Shown here: piece by piece, positions 37,716-47,309 of the stretch
Position numbering within the stretch: position 1 is the first letter of the stretch
Layout: the number at the start of each line of letters is the position of its first letter
Origin: Jaminaea rosea
Taxonomy: Eukaryota > Basidiomycota > Exobasidiomycetes > Microstromatales
Assembly: GCF_003144245.1 (NCBI RefSeq)
Contig: NW_020289975.1
Coordinates: 1,383,496 to 1,447,495, forward strand
DNA length: 64,000 nucleotides
Direction: 5' to 3'
Made by a program: the position numbers and the translations under genes
Notes under the pieces: model-generated
Told to the model about the DNA's origin: nothing
What the model saw: only the letters and a program-made list of their open reading frames with translations
Databases searched by the model: none

Positions 37716-38500
37716 AGGCACGCTACGAGATCAGCATCACTCGCTCGGCGGCTTCGTACACTGTGATACCTGGCGTCAGTTGCAATGTAATTTTAGACAT
37801 ACTGATCATAGCATGCGAGGTCGAACGTGGGCCAGATAGTCAGACGGGGCGATGAGGAGGTACAGCCCCCGAGGCTTTTGGCGAACGATTACCCTATGCC
37901 CGGCCATGGCGGCGACATTGCTTTCGATGAGACTTGTGTATGGTTCCCAAAGAGCAGGAATAGGGACAAGTTGTCGCCGCAAGGCATCACGGCCTGTAGA
38001 AACAGGTCGCTGCTGCACGGGCGGACCGGACATTGAGGATCGGCGCCATCAAGCGAGCCGCCGGCGCGCGTGCGTCTGGCGCCACGACCTTCAAAGCTCC
38101 CGCGCTCGCCCCTCCCCCGGACTCTGACGCCTTCTCATTGATACTAAGCGCGATTTCGGGATGCGCAGTTGTCTCGCAGTACAGTGAGATGGCTTTGCAT
38201 CCAGGCTTGACGGAAGGCTAGCCGACTGGGAGGGGCGTGATGTATGTTCCAATTTGCCGCCATCGCGGTGAGGCTGGTGCTAGACCGAGAGCAGCGGCCG
38301 CTCGTTTCGAGAAGCCTACTAAAAAGCTACAAAAAGATGTCCCTTCCCCGACTCAACAAGTCTCCTCTCTTCCCATCACGCTTCGTCTCCAGCTCTCGGA
38401 CCCTCTACTACTTCATTACTCACCCCTTGTACTGCTTCATCACCCACCTCTTAGAACCCTGCTTTAATCCTTTGTACTCGTCCATTTTCATCAAGCGACC
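37716..38500. other. Intergenic region, promoter of the His-Pro secreted protein
   Basis: It contains the IMP4 3' flank and the upstream region of the secreted-protein gene. An A-rich TATA-like stretch (CTACTAAAAAGCTAC) lies near 38315-38330. The leader from 38340 is C/T-rich. Frames here are short and featureless. Confidence 0.45.
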
Positions 38501-39721
38501 ATGGCCCGCTCACTCAACGTCCTACTCCTGTGCGCCCTAGTGGCCGCAGTGCTCGCCGTCACCTCGGCCAACGCCGCCCAATCTGGCAGCCTACGTGCGG
38601 TAGCCCGCGAACACCCTCCTTACCGAAGGCAGCACCCTCATCCTCATCCCCACCCTCAGCCTTCTCAGATGTCCGCCTCGTCGGTGACGGCCTCCTCCTC
38701 CTCGAGCACTCCCAAGAGCGACACCGGCAGCAACGAATCTGACTCCTCGACCGCAGCCGCAGCTTCTACGCCAGATGGCTCAAGGCACCCTAACCCTCAC
38801 CCTCATCCCACGGTTACGGGCGCTGGTGAATCGCAGATTGCAGCGTCTGCTACCCCGTCTTTAGTCATTCCCACGGCAACGGTCGGCACGCCCGTGGAGC
38901 ACACTGCCGTCTCGCAGAGCATCGGTTGCGATCAGTCCAGCTCCCTGACTGACTCAATCGCTTCCGCCGTGGAAACGCATGTCTCCGGCTCTTCTGGAAA
39001 GCATCCCCACCCTCACCCTCAGCCTTCTCGCCAGTCTGCCCCGAAATCGCCTTCCGGCCCTGCCCAAGAGACGACTGCCCCTTCTCCGCCCTCTGGCGGC
39101 TCTCAGATCGACAAAAGCGGCGCCTCTTCGGGCAACGTTGGCGAGACCATCCAGCAGTCAGAGTCCTCCACCGCGACCTCTGGCACAACAGGTGACACTG
39201 CCTCTTCTGCCAAACATCCTCACCCTGCCCCTCCCAAGCAAGGCGAGCAGCAGCAGCAGCAACAAGAAGACGATTGCGGTGAAGAGAAGACGCAGCAGCA
39301 GCAGCAAGACAGTGAAGAGCAGCTCCCCTCTCCTTTCCATGCCAAGGAGCAAGAAGGAGGCGGACGGGGCCACCCCCACCCCCATCCAATTCGCCCGAGT
39401 CATGGACCTCACGGCTACGAGCCAATGACCGCCAGTAATTCATCGCAGTCGCAGGACAACTCGATCAAGGAGATTGGCTCTACGGCGGAGTCGACCACCA
39501 AGGTGACGAAGGCTACTTCTCAGGGCAACGCCTCGAGTGGAGCATCTTCCGCCGTTATTGCCAAGGAAGCATCGTCATCTTCGGGCGACTGTAGCTGCAG
39601 CTCGTCCGGCTCGTCCACTGCCAAGAGCATCGCCGCCGACCCGTCGTCGACGAGCGACTCTGGGGCTAGCAAGGCTCGAAGAAGCTGGCAGGGGAAGCCC
39701 GGACCGCTGCGTCTACGTTAA
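38501..39721 (+). CDS. Secreted low-complexity protein with five His-Pro repeat blocks
   Basis: Single exon, 406 residues. It has a signal peptide (core LNVLLLCALVAAVLAV, likely cleavage after SANA, residue 25). Five His-Pro blocks start at residues 45, 96, 168, 239 and 291 (HPHPHPHPQP, HPNPHPHP, HPHPHPQP, HPHPAPP, HPHPHPIRP), each one or two residues after a basic residue (RRQ, SR, GK, AK, GRG). Spacings are 51, 72, 71 and 52. Between them are Ser/Thr/Ala/Gly-rich segments, probably O-mannosylated, and a Gln-rich acidic patch (QQQQQQEDDCGEEK). Only four Cys occur after the signal peptide, two as CSC (364-366). The end is basic (KARRSWQGKPGPLRLR), so there is no GPI signal. I do not recognise a family. 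Metal binding by the His-Pro runs or Kex2-like processing are possible; neither is shown. Confidence 0.82.
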   Translation: MARSLNVLLLCALVAAVLAVTSANAAQSGSLRAVAREHPPYRRQHPHPHPHPQPSQMSASSVTASSSSSTPKSDTGSNESDSSTAAAASTPDGSRHPNPHPHPTVTGAGESQIAASATPSLVIPTATVGTPVEHTAVSQSIGCDQSSSLTDSIASAVETHVSGSSGKHPHPHPQPSRQSAPKSPSGPAQETTAPSPPSGGSQIDKSGASSGNVGETIQQSESSTATSGTTGDTASSAKHPHPAPPKQGEQQQQQQEDDCGEEKTQQQQQDSEEQLPSPFHAKEQEGGGRGHPHPHPIRPSHGPHGYEPMTASNSSQSQDNSIKEIGSTAESTTKVTKATSQGNASSGASSAVIAKEASSSSGDCSCSSSGSSTAKSIAADPSSTSDSGASKARRSWQGKPGPLRLR

Positions 39722-39818
39722 GTGAATGTCACTGGTAGCGCCTCTCGCATGCGCCTTCCCGCTGGGCGGAGATGATGTGTGTCGTCGACGGCTCGCACTG
39801 GTATATTACTTGAAGCTC

Positions 39819-41234
39819 TCAAGCCTTCTTTGCGATGGCCATTATCCCCAATGGCCACGCTACTCGGACCTTGTCGTCGCTCAACCCTTGATGCAGCTTC
39901 CCCTCTCTCTTCTCCGCCGCGCTTTTGTCAATGTCACGTTCTCTAGCCTCCCTCTTCTCCCTTCTCAATGCTAGCACTTTCCCCCTGATCTCCGTCACAA
40001 AACGACTCACAATATCCCCATCACCCTCCTTCTCTTCCGGATGAGCCTTCAGATACGCATGAAGGGCTGAGCTCGACCTTATGTAGCCTTCGTACTGCTC
40101 CCACGTCCATATTTGTTCAAGGCGCGGCGGAGAGGAGAGATCATTGCGGTTCGCTGAAGGGGTGCTAGTGCCGCTTTGCAGGCGCTCGAGCTGCTCTTGC
40201 CAAGACGAGTGATGGTCTTGCAAGGGTTCCGCGTTCGCTTGCGCCTGCGATTTGAGCCAGGAGAGATCGGCTCGACCTCCGTCTACGAGCGGATGAAAAT
40301 GTCTCGTTGAACTTTCGAGGTTCCACTGGGCTATGTCCTCCCCGCTGAGCGCTGCGCCTTTACCTGCCTCAAAGGAGGCAACCTCGTGAGGGAAGGGAAC
40401 AGGCTGGAGCAGCTTGGTGAGATACGTCCGGCCTGGCTGAGGGAAGTAAGGGCCAATAGAGCCCTGTTGGTTCTGATCTTGGCCCTCTCCTCCTTGCATG
40501 AAGGCGTAGATATCCTCTTGAAGCTCCGGATGAGCCGGTAAGTAGTGCTCCCCGTACGTCCACCAGATGACTGCTCCTCCGGGTTTGACAACGCGGGTGA
40601 GTTCGCTCCACGTTTCCTTGTACGAGAACCAATGCGCCGCCGTAGCTGCAATCACCACATCCACCTCTTGATCTTTGACCAGCCCGCTTAAGTCATTTGA
40701 AGACCCGACAAGAAAGCGCGGCGCCCTTATGCTGTTGATGCCTTCCATCTGACCGCGATTCTGTGCGACCCAAGCAGTCAGCGCCTTGGGCGCAGTCTCT
40801 ACCATCCCTTTGCCTGTATCAATGCCGATCAGCTCCTTTCTTGCGTAGTCTCGCAAGAGCGGAAAAGCTGCGAATCCTGGTCCGCATCCCAGATCTAAGA
40901 GAGTGCGCTCCGCTGGTGGTGACAGGGCCGCATTGCGGGCCACGTACCGGCGGATCCACTCGTAGAGGTGCTCCGGGTATCGCGGCCTATTGGAGAGGTA
41001 GCGTTCCACGTTAAAAGACGCATCACCGAAGGCTTGCTCAGCTGACATTCTTTGGCGAGAGAGCGAGGTCGTGACGAACGAGCTCCCTCGGATGTCGCGA
41101 GATGGGATTGAAGAGCGTTGGAGTTGCCAATTGTAGCCCGATCTGGGCGTGAGGGTCGTCGTGGATGGGATGCGGCATGCGTGCAGGCGGCTGCAGCTGG
41201 GCAATCTTGAGGAGGCGACGAGGAGCTTGGTCAT
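39819..41234 (-). CDS. SAM-dependent methyltransferase (trans-aconitate/Crg1-like class), possible mitochondrial form
   Basis: Class I methyltransferase. Single exon, 471 residues. Motif I is TLLDLGCGPGFAAFPLL, the acidic residue of motif II is in LIGIDTGKGM, motif III/IV is VDVVIAATAAHWF and motif V is VVKPGGAVIWWTYG. The lead-in FNVERYLSNRPRYPEHLYEWI is typical of the yeast Tmt1/Crg1 group, whose members methylate small acids or lipids such as cantharidin-like anhydrides. Residues 1-62 are Arg/Ser-rich with one acid only and look like a mitochondrial presequence; an in-frame Met at 63 (MSAEQAFGD, at 41048) starts the conserved domain and could give a cytosolic form. The C-terminal third has Gly/Gln insertions and a charged helix. 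The substrate is unknown. The 3' end lies 97 bases from the stop of the His-Pro gene. Confidence 0.85.
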   Translation of the reverse strand: MTKLLVASSRLPSCSRLHACRIPSTTTLTPRSGYNWQLQRSSIPSRDIRGSSFVTTSLSRQRMSAEQAFGDASFNVERYLSNRPRYPEHLYEWIRRYVARNAALSPPAERTLLDLGCGPGFAAFPLLRDYARKELIGIDTGKGMVETAPKALTAWVAQNRGQMEGINSIRAPRFLVGSSNDLSGLVKDQEVDVVIAATAAHWFSYKETWSELTRVVKPGGAVIWWTYGEHYLPAHPELQEDIYAFMQGGEGQDQNQQGSIGPYFPQPGRTYLTKLLQPVPFPHEVASFEAGKGAALSGEDIAQWNLESSTRHFHPLVDGGRADLSWLKSQAQANAEPLQDHHSSWQEQLERLQSGTSTPSANRNDLSSPPRLEQIWTWEQYEGYIRSSSALHAYLKAHPEEKEGDGDIVSRFVTEIRGKVLALRREKREARERDIDKSAAEKREGKLHQGLSDDKVRVAWPLGIMAIAKKA

Positions 41235-41620
41235 GACGAGTAGCTGTCCTCACTCAGCGGTATCTTGCTTCTCGATTTCACTCGCGTTGCGACCTTGCCG
41301 GCTTGAGGCAGTCGTAGCTCGATTGTCTCGAAGGCAATTGCGGCGTTGAAGGATGAACGCAACCCATTTGATGCGGGGAAGCGACGCCCCGGGCGAGGTT
41401 GCTGGCGTTGGACCCCGTCAAGCGAGCCGCGCCCGTGCACTCTTGTCCGCGGCCTTCGATATCGCCGCTCAAGTCCGCGCACAACTCAAGCTGCTTCACG
41501 ATGAAATAAGAAAGCCAGTCCATTATCTGAAGACAGGACAGGACGACGAGCATAGATGCAAGGTATAAACAAGACGATATAGAACGAAAGCATTCCCGGC
41601 CCGCGGCGCCGGGCGACACA
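41235..41620. other. Intergenic region upstream of the methyltransferase gene
   Basis: It holds the promoter of the methyltransferase gene and the 3' flank of the CUE-domain gene, both on the minus strand. No gene or repeat is seen. Confidence 0.45.
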
Positions 41621-44600
41621 TCATCGTCGCTTCAAGCTTCCCGTGGCCTGATCCCCCAAATAATCCCCAATGGCCCTCAGATCGTTGCCCGCCGCCCTTC
41701 TCAGATAGCCGGAGAGAACATCCTCGTCCGCGTCAGGAAGAACGTCAACCAGCTTGCGTAGAGCCTCTTTGAATTCGGGACGATCCTCCATTGCGCCGCT
41801 GCGACCGCTGCTGCTGTTGCCGTTGCCCGCTGCATAGTCCGAGGGCTGCGGTGAGGTCTTGCCCACCCTCGGCCCAGCATCTGCAGGTTGGGGAGAAGTG
41901 CGCTGTGACCCTGCTCCGTGTCCTGTAGTAGGCGTGTGGAGCGGAGAGAGTTTCTTAGGCGGAGAAGCTCCGCCTCCCGGGTACGAAGGAATGAAAGTCG
42001 GCGCTGTACCAGCGCCCGCGCCTCCGCCTTCTACAGGGCTCGCACTGGCATTGAGCCTTTGAACGCTTGGCGAGTTGCGCAGCGTGCCTGGGGCGCGAGG
42101 TCCGCGAGGACCAGAGAGGGTACCACTCGGGCTTGCCGACACTCCCTCCGGTATTACTGCTGCTGGTCGAGGAGCGGGAGCCGAAGAGCTAGCGTCGGAT
42201 GGTCCTCGAGCCGCGTCTGTTGATGCACTACCCCTCGTCATAGCCAAGCCGAGGTTGGCCGTCTCCGGGTTGCGGGCCATCACGCCAAGGTCAATCGAGC
42301 CTGCAGCATTCACTCCCGTGCTGCTCTGCGCGGCAGTGTTGCTCTGCGCACCGTGATGCCTAGACACGTTGCCTATCGCTCGACCTAGCGCTCCTGCCGC
42401 TCCTGGTATTCGCGGCCCTCGTGGGCCAGATAGAGAGGTCGAAGAGGTGTTGCCCACATCGGCTACGGAGCGTTGGCTCGAGCTACTCGTCATAGTCATG
42501 CCCGTCGGGGCGCCGGGTGATTGGACGCTTCGCTTCGAGTTGCGTCGACCGAGTGAGCCGAGGAAGCCGCCTCCGCCTTGGCGAGTATTGGAGGAGGATG
42601 AGGAGCTTGAAGACGTCGGAAGAGCTGGCCGACTGAAGGTACCAGAAGGACGATCCGCCTTGGCCGCCGGAGATGCCGCTGATGATAAGGAATTGAGCAC
42701 GTCCAGCGCGCCAGAGGAGATTTTGCGCGCCCTCAGTCCCACAGACTGGGATTGAGATTGGCTGCCAGTAGAGCTGGCACTGGGCGTCATGCTCATCGAA
42801 GGCGCAGCAGAGCCCGCGCCAGAGAGGGACCGACTTGGCTGATGTACCAAGCTAGGGTAGGGAATGCTCGACGGGACCGCACCAGGGTATGCGTCAGGTT
42901 GCGACGTGTCGAGGGGTATCTGTGTAATGTCTCTAGCCTTGCCCCCGTCCCCGCGGATAGGGAAGGTCTGGTCCGATCGTACGCTGGCGTTGGAGACGTC
43001 CCGAGGATGCACGGCGAAGCCACCGTCTGCGGTGGTGGTGGCAGAGCGTGCGCCTGCTGCAGACACGCTAGCTGGGTAGCGAGGCCCGCCTCCAAGGCCG
43101 CTACCAGGCATGAGCGAGGCCTTGCCGCCCGAGTGGGAGTTGGGGATAGGTCGACGAGTGGCCGCTTCGATCCAGAGGGAGATGCCGCTCGGCGTGCTGC
43201 AGAGCTCGTTGGTGAACTGTGCATACGCTTTCGCTCGCTCCCACGGCGGTGCTCGCCTCTTGTCGACGGAGATGGCAGAGACGTGGAATGAGGGAGGGAA
43301 GGGAACTGTCTTGCCTGGCACAGTGATACGGGTTGGAGGAGCAAGTACAGCTGCGGGTGGCGGCGCTGCGGTTGGTGTGGATGCTCCGGCGGGCTCGTTG
43401 AACTGCGCAACCGAGGCCATTCGCTTTGGTATCGACCGCGGCGTCTTCCAGTCGTCTTGTGACACGACGGGAGTCGGTGGCCCATCGAGCGCCAGCGCCT
43501 GGGAGAGAGAAAGAGCGCCAGGCCGCTCGGCCACATCTCGGGGGCCGCCCTTGACATATTTTTGCTCTTCTGTGGGAGATGCGGGAGCGATACTCCGAGA
43601 ACTCTTCTGACGAAGCATCGCGATGGACGTGCTAGAGGTGGAGCGATCCGCAGCAGGCGGCCGTTCACCAGCTGCGGACGGCGTGACGTCGCCGCCGAGG
43701 CCCAGCCCACTCGCGGACGTTTCTCTGTCCTGCTGTCGTCGAGGAGTTTGAGCCACCTGGTCGCGCGCATCCTCCTCGTCAAATTCTCGCGCCGAATCGT
43801 ACGCCATCTCCAGGCTTGCCCGCTCAACTCCTTCATCCGCTCTAGACTCTGACCGATTGACGACTGGGGTGGCCGGCACGTAGTCTCCTGGTACCGAGGC
43901 TGTACTGGTGGTATCGAAGGACTCTTCTCCTGCTGTCGGACTGAAGTCGAGATTGCTCAAGGCACTTCCAACGGCAGCCTGGAGCTCATCCATGGTTGAC
44001 TCGGCGCTGTTCGGCATCGTTGCAGGATCTTCCGACGACTTAGGCGAGACCTGACCGAAGCGCTTGCTGCTCGAAGGCGTCATCACTGCAGCGAGCTGTG
44101 CAGGCGCAGGCGCTGGAGCTGTTGGCTGTGGGTCTTGACGCGCCTGAGCCCTGGCTTTGGCCAATTCACGCGCCTCCTTGAGCGTGCGAGGTCGATTGGG
44201 ATCCTCACGGTCAGCGTCGCGGAGAGCGGCTGCCTCCAATGCCGCCTCATCTGACTCGGCTGATTCTACGGGCGTCATCGGTATGCTGCTGTGCGAGAGC
44301 GTGCTCCTCTGTCTCTCCATTCCAGGCTCGACTCGCGGCTTGCGAGGGCTGAGCGAGCGAGTCATTGCCGCCGGCGCGCCAGAGGCGTTGCTCGAATGGA
44401 GAGAGTGAGAGGTCGAGCCAGACGCCGAGGCTGACGAGGGAGATGCTGCCAGATCTCTGCGGGAGATTGCCGATTCTGGGGACAGCGGACCTCTTTGCGG
44501 TCTTTGCAGCTTTGGTGGACCTCCAGCTAGCTGCAGGACGTTACTGTAGTCTCCTGTGCTGCTCGATCCCATATCGACGGTATTGATTCGGCGCGTCCCC

Positions 44601-45754
44601 TCGTCCTCGTCCTCGTCTGCCTGCGAACCGTAGTCTGACAGATCAGAGCTCTGAGAGTGGCGCATGTCAGCCGGCTGAGCCTGGTCGGATGGGATGGGCG
44701 GCGATGGCGGTAACTGTGCAGGGAGCAGCTCTTCGGCGACGACGTCTTCCGGTGACGAGCCATTGCGAGCGCTGCTGCGCCTCTTCGGGACGAGCGGCAG
44801 GCCTCCTACCTCTGGCGATAGGGCCGACGAGGCGCTGCGTGTTGATGTTGACCTGCTACGACGGCCACCCTTCTTGCTCATGCGCGGCTTGTGATGTGCT
44901 CTCGCAGCTTGCATTTGCCCATCCCCTGCCACTTCACCTCCTATCCCTTCGTCGGCCACACCGGAGATCCCTTCGCCAAGGTGTGGAAAGACGGCACTCC
45001 TCGGACTGCTACTCCCTGAGCTAGTGCCGTTGCCTCCTGCCATGCTCATCATCCCCAAAGCGGCTGCGCTGACTCCCGAGAGTGGGATCGAGCCCGTTGT
45101 AGAGGCCTGCCGGCTGCTGAGTGGGTAGCCACCTACATAAGGCATGGCACTTCCTCGCCGACTGCCGCCTATGGACGAGCTTGTCGGTGTCGATACGCCG
45201 AGCATATTGGCATTATTGGCCGCTCCCCACGAGTTGAAAAAGGATGAATCAAAGATATAGCCAGCGCTGGAAGGCGAGGTATTTGATTCGTCGATTAATG
45301 GCGTGGTACGAGACGAAGAAGGATGCTCTGCTAGGCCTGCTAGACTTGCTTTGCGAGAATGGCTAGGTGACGACAGTGGAGCAGCGCTGCTCCTCCTTGA
45401 CTGACGGGGCGACGCAGATGAAGTAGATGCGGTGCGAGAGTGAGAACGAGGGAGAGGAGGCGTTGCGTAGTCAACTCCAGGTGAAGATGCAGCATGATGC
45501 TGGTTGGCGCCGGCGGCGGGAGCTGCATACATTGATGATGGGTCTTTCTCGTCCGTCGTCTCTAGATGAGAGTATGAGGCAGCGGGCGACGAGGGTGATG
45601 GTCTACGATTGGCTAGAGCTGCCAAGTTGGTGGCGCCCGCACTAGCGTGAAGGCCTGCTGCCGTCGGGCCACCACCAACATCTTGCTCTCTCCTGCCCGC
45701 CATGTCGGCCGGCATCGAGCAACCTGATCCTTGCGTCCCGAGAATCGAGATCAC
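41621..45754 (-). CDS. Very large disordered protein with C-terminal CUE (ubiquitin-binding) domain
   Basis: Single exon, 1,377 residues, almost all Ser/Pro/Ala/Gly-rich and disordered. Two ordered parts stand out. A middle block around 820-860 (ITVPGKTVPFPPSFHVSAI, RRAPPWERAKAYAQF, then NELCSTPSGISLWIEAA) has the composition of a folded segment and is probably the conserved core. The last 55 residues (RPEFKEALRKLVDVLPDADE, then LSGYLRRAAGNDLRAIGDYL) fit a CUE or UBA-like three-helix domain with the L-x-x-A-x-x-D-x-x-x-A-x-x-x-L pattern. A LSGPRGPR tandem motif occurs twice (about 1110 and 1240). Many RxxS sites (RRNS, RRSS, RKAS, RRGS) suggest phosphorylation by basophilic kinases or 14-3-3 binding. 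It may act in endocytosis or ubiquitin signalling; that is inference. The next Met (codon 14) is an alternative start. Confidence 0.82.
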   Translation of the reverse strand: MISILGTQGSGCSMPADMAGRREQDVGGGPTAAGLHASAGATNLAALANRRPSPSSPAASYSHLETTDEKDPSSMYAAPAAGANQHHAASSPGVDYATPPLPRSHSRTASTSSASPRQSRRSSAAPLSSPSHSRKASLAGLAEHPSSSRTTPLIDESNTSPSSAGYIFDSSFFNSWGAANNANMLGVSTPTSSSIGGSRRGSAMPYVGGYPLSSRQASTTGSIPLSGVSAAALGMMSMAGGNGTSSGSSSPRSAVFPHLGEGISGVADEGIGGEVAGDGQMQAARAHHKPRMSKKGGRRSRSTSTRSASSALSPEVGGLPLVPKRRSSARNGSSPEDVVAEELLPAQLPPSPPIPSDQAQPADMRHSQSSDLSDYGSQADEDEDEGTRRINTVDMGSSSTGDYSNVLQLAGGPPKLQRPQRGPLSPESAISRRDLAASPSSASASGSTSHSLHSSNASGAPAAMTRSLSPRKPRVEPGMERQRSTLSHSSIPMTPVESAESDEAALEAAALRDADREDPNRPRTLKEARELAKARAQARQDPQPTAPAPAPAQLAAVMTPSSSKRFGQVSPKSSEDPATMPNSAESTMDELQAAVGSALSNLDFSPTAGEESFDTTSTASVPGDYVPATPVVNRSESRADEGVERASLEMAYDSAREFDEEDARDQVAQTPRRQQDRETSASGLGLGGDVTPSAAGERPPAADRSTSSTSIAMLRQKSSRSIAPASPTEEQKYVKGGPRDVAERPGALSLSQALALDGPPTPVVSQDDWKTPRSIPKRMASVAQFNEPAGASTPTAAPPPAAVLAPPTRITVPGKTVPFPPSFHVSAISVDKRRAPPWERAKAYAQFTNELCSTPSGISLWIEAATRRPIPNSHSGGKASLMPGSGLGGGPRYPASVSAAGARSATTTADGGFAVHPRDVSNASVRSDQTFPIRGDGGKARDITQIPLDTSQPDAYPGAVPSSIPYPSLVHQPSRSLSGAGSAAPSMSMTPSASSTGSQSQSQSVGLRARKISSGALDVLNSLSSAASPAAKADRPSGTFSRPALPTSSSSSSSSNTRQGGGGFLGSLGRRNSKRSVQSPGAPTGMTMTSSSSQRSVADVGNTSSTSLSGPRGPRIPGAAGALGRAIGNVSRHHGAQSNTAAQSSTGVNAAGSIDLGVMARNPETANLGLAMTRGSASTDAARGPSDASSSAPAPRPAAVIPEGVSASPSGTLSGPRGPRAPGTLRNSPSVQRLNASASPVEGGGAGAGTAPTFIPSYPGGGASPPKKLSPLHTPTTGHGAGSQRTSPQPADAGPRVGKTSPQPSDYAAGNGNSSSGRSGAMEDRPEFKEALRKLVDVLPDADEDVLSGYLRRAAGNDLRAIGDYLGDQATGSLKRR

Positions 45755-46386
45755 AAGCTGTATGCTCTGCTGCTACGCGCCTCGATCTGGCTGAGTAGAT
45801 GGTTGCAGCGAGGGTGAAGGAGCGTGTGAAGACGAGCGAAAGAGCGCCGTAGCCTGATCGTGTGGCCTGTCGATCGAGGGCGGCGGTGTTGAATGAGAGG
45901 TGGAGAGTGAATCAGGGCACGGCGTCTCGAGACAATCAAGGCGCGAGCCAGTCGAGGCGGCTCGCAGCGCAGTCGGGCTTGTTGCGCCTGCGTGCAGCGA
46001 GGCAGTGGGGCGTGCGTCGACAACGAGACGTCTCACAAAAGGGGCAGTTACCGACTCGCACGATATCACGACGACCGACCAAGCCGTCCTTTGCGGTCAG
46101 GCCAGGGCAGCATCAGCTCTAAGAAGACAGCAGGTTGCTGATCGAAGCCTCCAGGTCAAAGCAAAGGCCTGGCTCCGCGTCACTATGCTGCGTAGCAACT
46201 GCGCCGACAACAATCTCGCGCGGGTCACACTTGGCCATGCTCCAAATAGTCAACTCATTGTGCGAATGCTAATGGTCTCTCCGACCTACACTGCCGATGT
46301 GTTCCTCGCCTCCTTCGCTCCCTCATGCTTCCCATGCTTCGATGATCTACACATTTGAGCCTTCTGCGTTACATCCTCGCCCGCGC
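45755..46386. other. Intergenic region, promoter of the CUE-domain gene
   Basis: Upstream region of the CUE-domain gene and 3' flank of the membrane-protein gene. A 152-codon plus-strand frame crosses it but lacks any family feature and is judged chance. No RNA gene is seen. Confidence 0.45.
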
Positions 46387-47309
46387 TCAGCCGAGAAGAG
46401 GAGCCCTCTCCTCGGCAGCGGCCGAGCGTCGACCCTGAATAGCAGCAACACCGCTCCTCAGAACAGCGAGAAGCGAGAGTAGGAAAGCGATCAGAGCACC
46501 GTAGTGAATGATCCTGTCAGCCGTGCCGATAGTCTGGTGCTGGAAGATGGCAAGGAGCGCCAAAGCAACGACAAGTCCGCTGGCAACGTCACCCTCGCCG
46601 TACAGGGCGTAACCCGCAGCGGTGCCCTCCAGGAAGACAAGGCCGATGATGACGGCAATGTCGCTGAGGACGCCAGGCTTGTGCGAATGGGCGTCAGGGC
46701 CAAAGGCGGCGAAGCCTGCAACGACAGCGAGGACGACCGAGAGGCCGTGCCAGATGCTGAAGGGGAGGTGCACGACGACGGTGTCGAGAGCTGCGAGTGC
46801 GGTGGAAGCGTGGATTCGGTCGAGTCAGTCTCCGTCGCATGGCGACCTACAGGGCCCAAGCAGATGAACTCACCATTCTTGGCCTTGTGGCTCGTCTTGA
46901 GCTGATGGAATACAGTGCTGACCGTAGCGGCGATCACAAGCATGACAACGAACGCCAAGATGGCAGAGATACGAGCGTCTTTGTCCTTGCCGCTACCGTT
47001 TGAGCTCAACTGAGCGTAAAGGGCGTTGAGGACGGCCAGCAGGGAGAAGCGCCAGCCCACCCCCTCCACAGCAGGATGGTACCCGGAGGGGTGAAATTGA
47101 TAGACGATGAAGCCGAGAAGGAGCAAGTGAACGAGGCCCCACGCTCCGAAAAACCAGCTCTCAGGGGTTATAAACGTCTCGCGGGCTCCACCCGCTGACC
47201 ACTTGCCCGATTGAGGGCCAAGGGCCCCGTACCCGTTCGAGCCGAGGAAGAGGATGTAGCTCAGGACATTGGCTACCTTGAGGAGAAGTGAGTCGCGCCA
47301 GTGGGCCAT
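46387..47309 (-). CDS. Multi-pass membrane protein, distantly TspO/Trp-rich-sensory-like
   Basis: Two exons (46874-47309, 46791-46873 intron, 46387-46790) encoding 279 residues; the join reads KAKN-ALDTVVVHLPFSIWHG. About seven hydrophobic segments are visible: LKVANVLSYILFLGSNGYG, WFFGAWGLVHLLLLGFIVYQF, FSLLAVLNALYAQL, ISAILAFVVMLVIAATVSTVF, FSIWHGLSVVLAVVAGFAAF, VLSDIAVIIGLVFLEGTAAGY, LVVALALLAIFQH and ALIAFLLSLLAVLRSG. The FITPESWFFGAWGLVHLLLL block resembles bacterial tryptophan-rich sensory/TspO-like proteins (FTPAGYVFSIWGLIYLLLL), so a porphyrin- or sterol-related membrane role is conceivable but unproven. The tail EERAPLLG contains a possible dileucine sorting signal (ERAPLL) typical of vacuolar or endosomal proteins. 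The chosen start MAHWRDS removes a 59-codon hydrophilic upstream frame. Confidence 0.8.

Noticed and set aside
38501-39721. Reading the His-Pro protein as a dikaritin/RiPP precursor
   Set aside because: Only one repeat follows a dibasic Kex2 site, the repeats are far apart, and no UstY- or UstP-like processing gene lies in the window.
45900-46358. 152-codon plus-strand frame in the CUE-gene promoter
   Set aside because: No signal peptide, domain, splice context or biased codon use; composition fits chance in GC-rich DNA.
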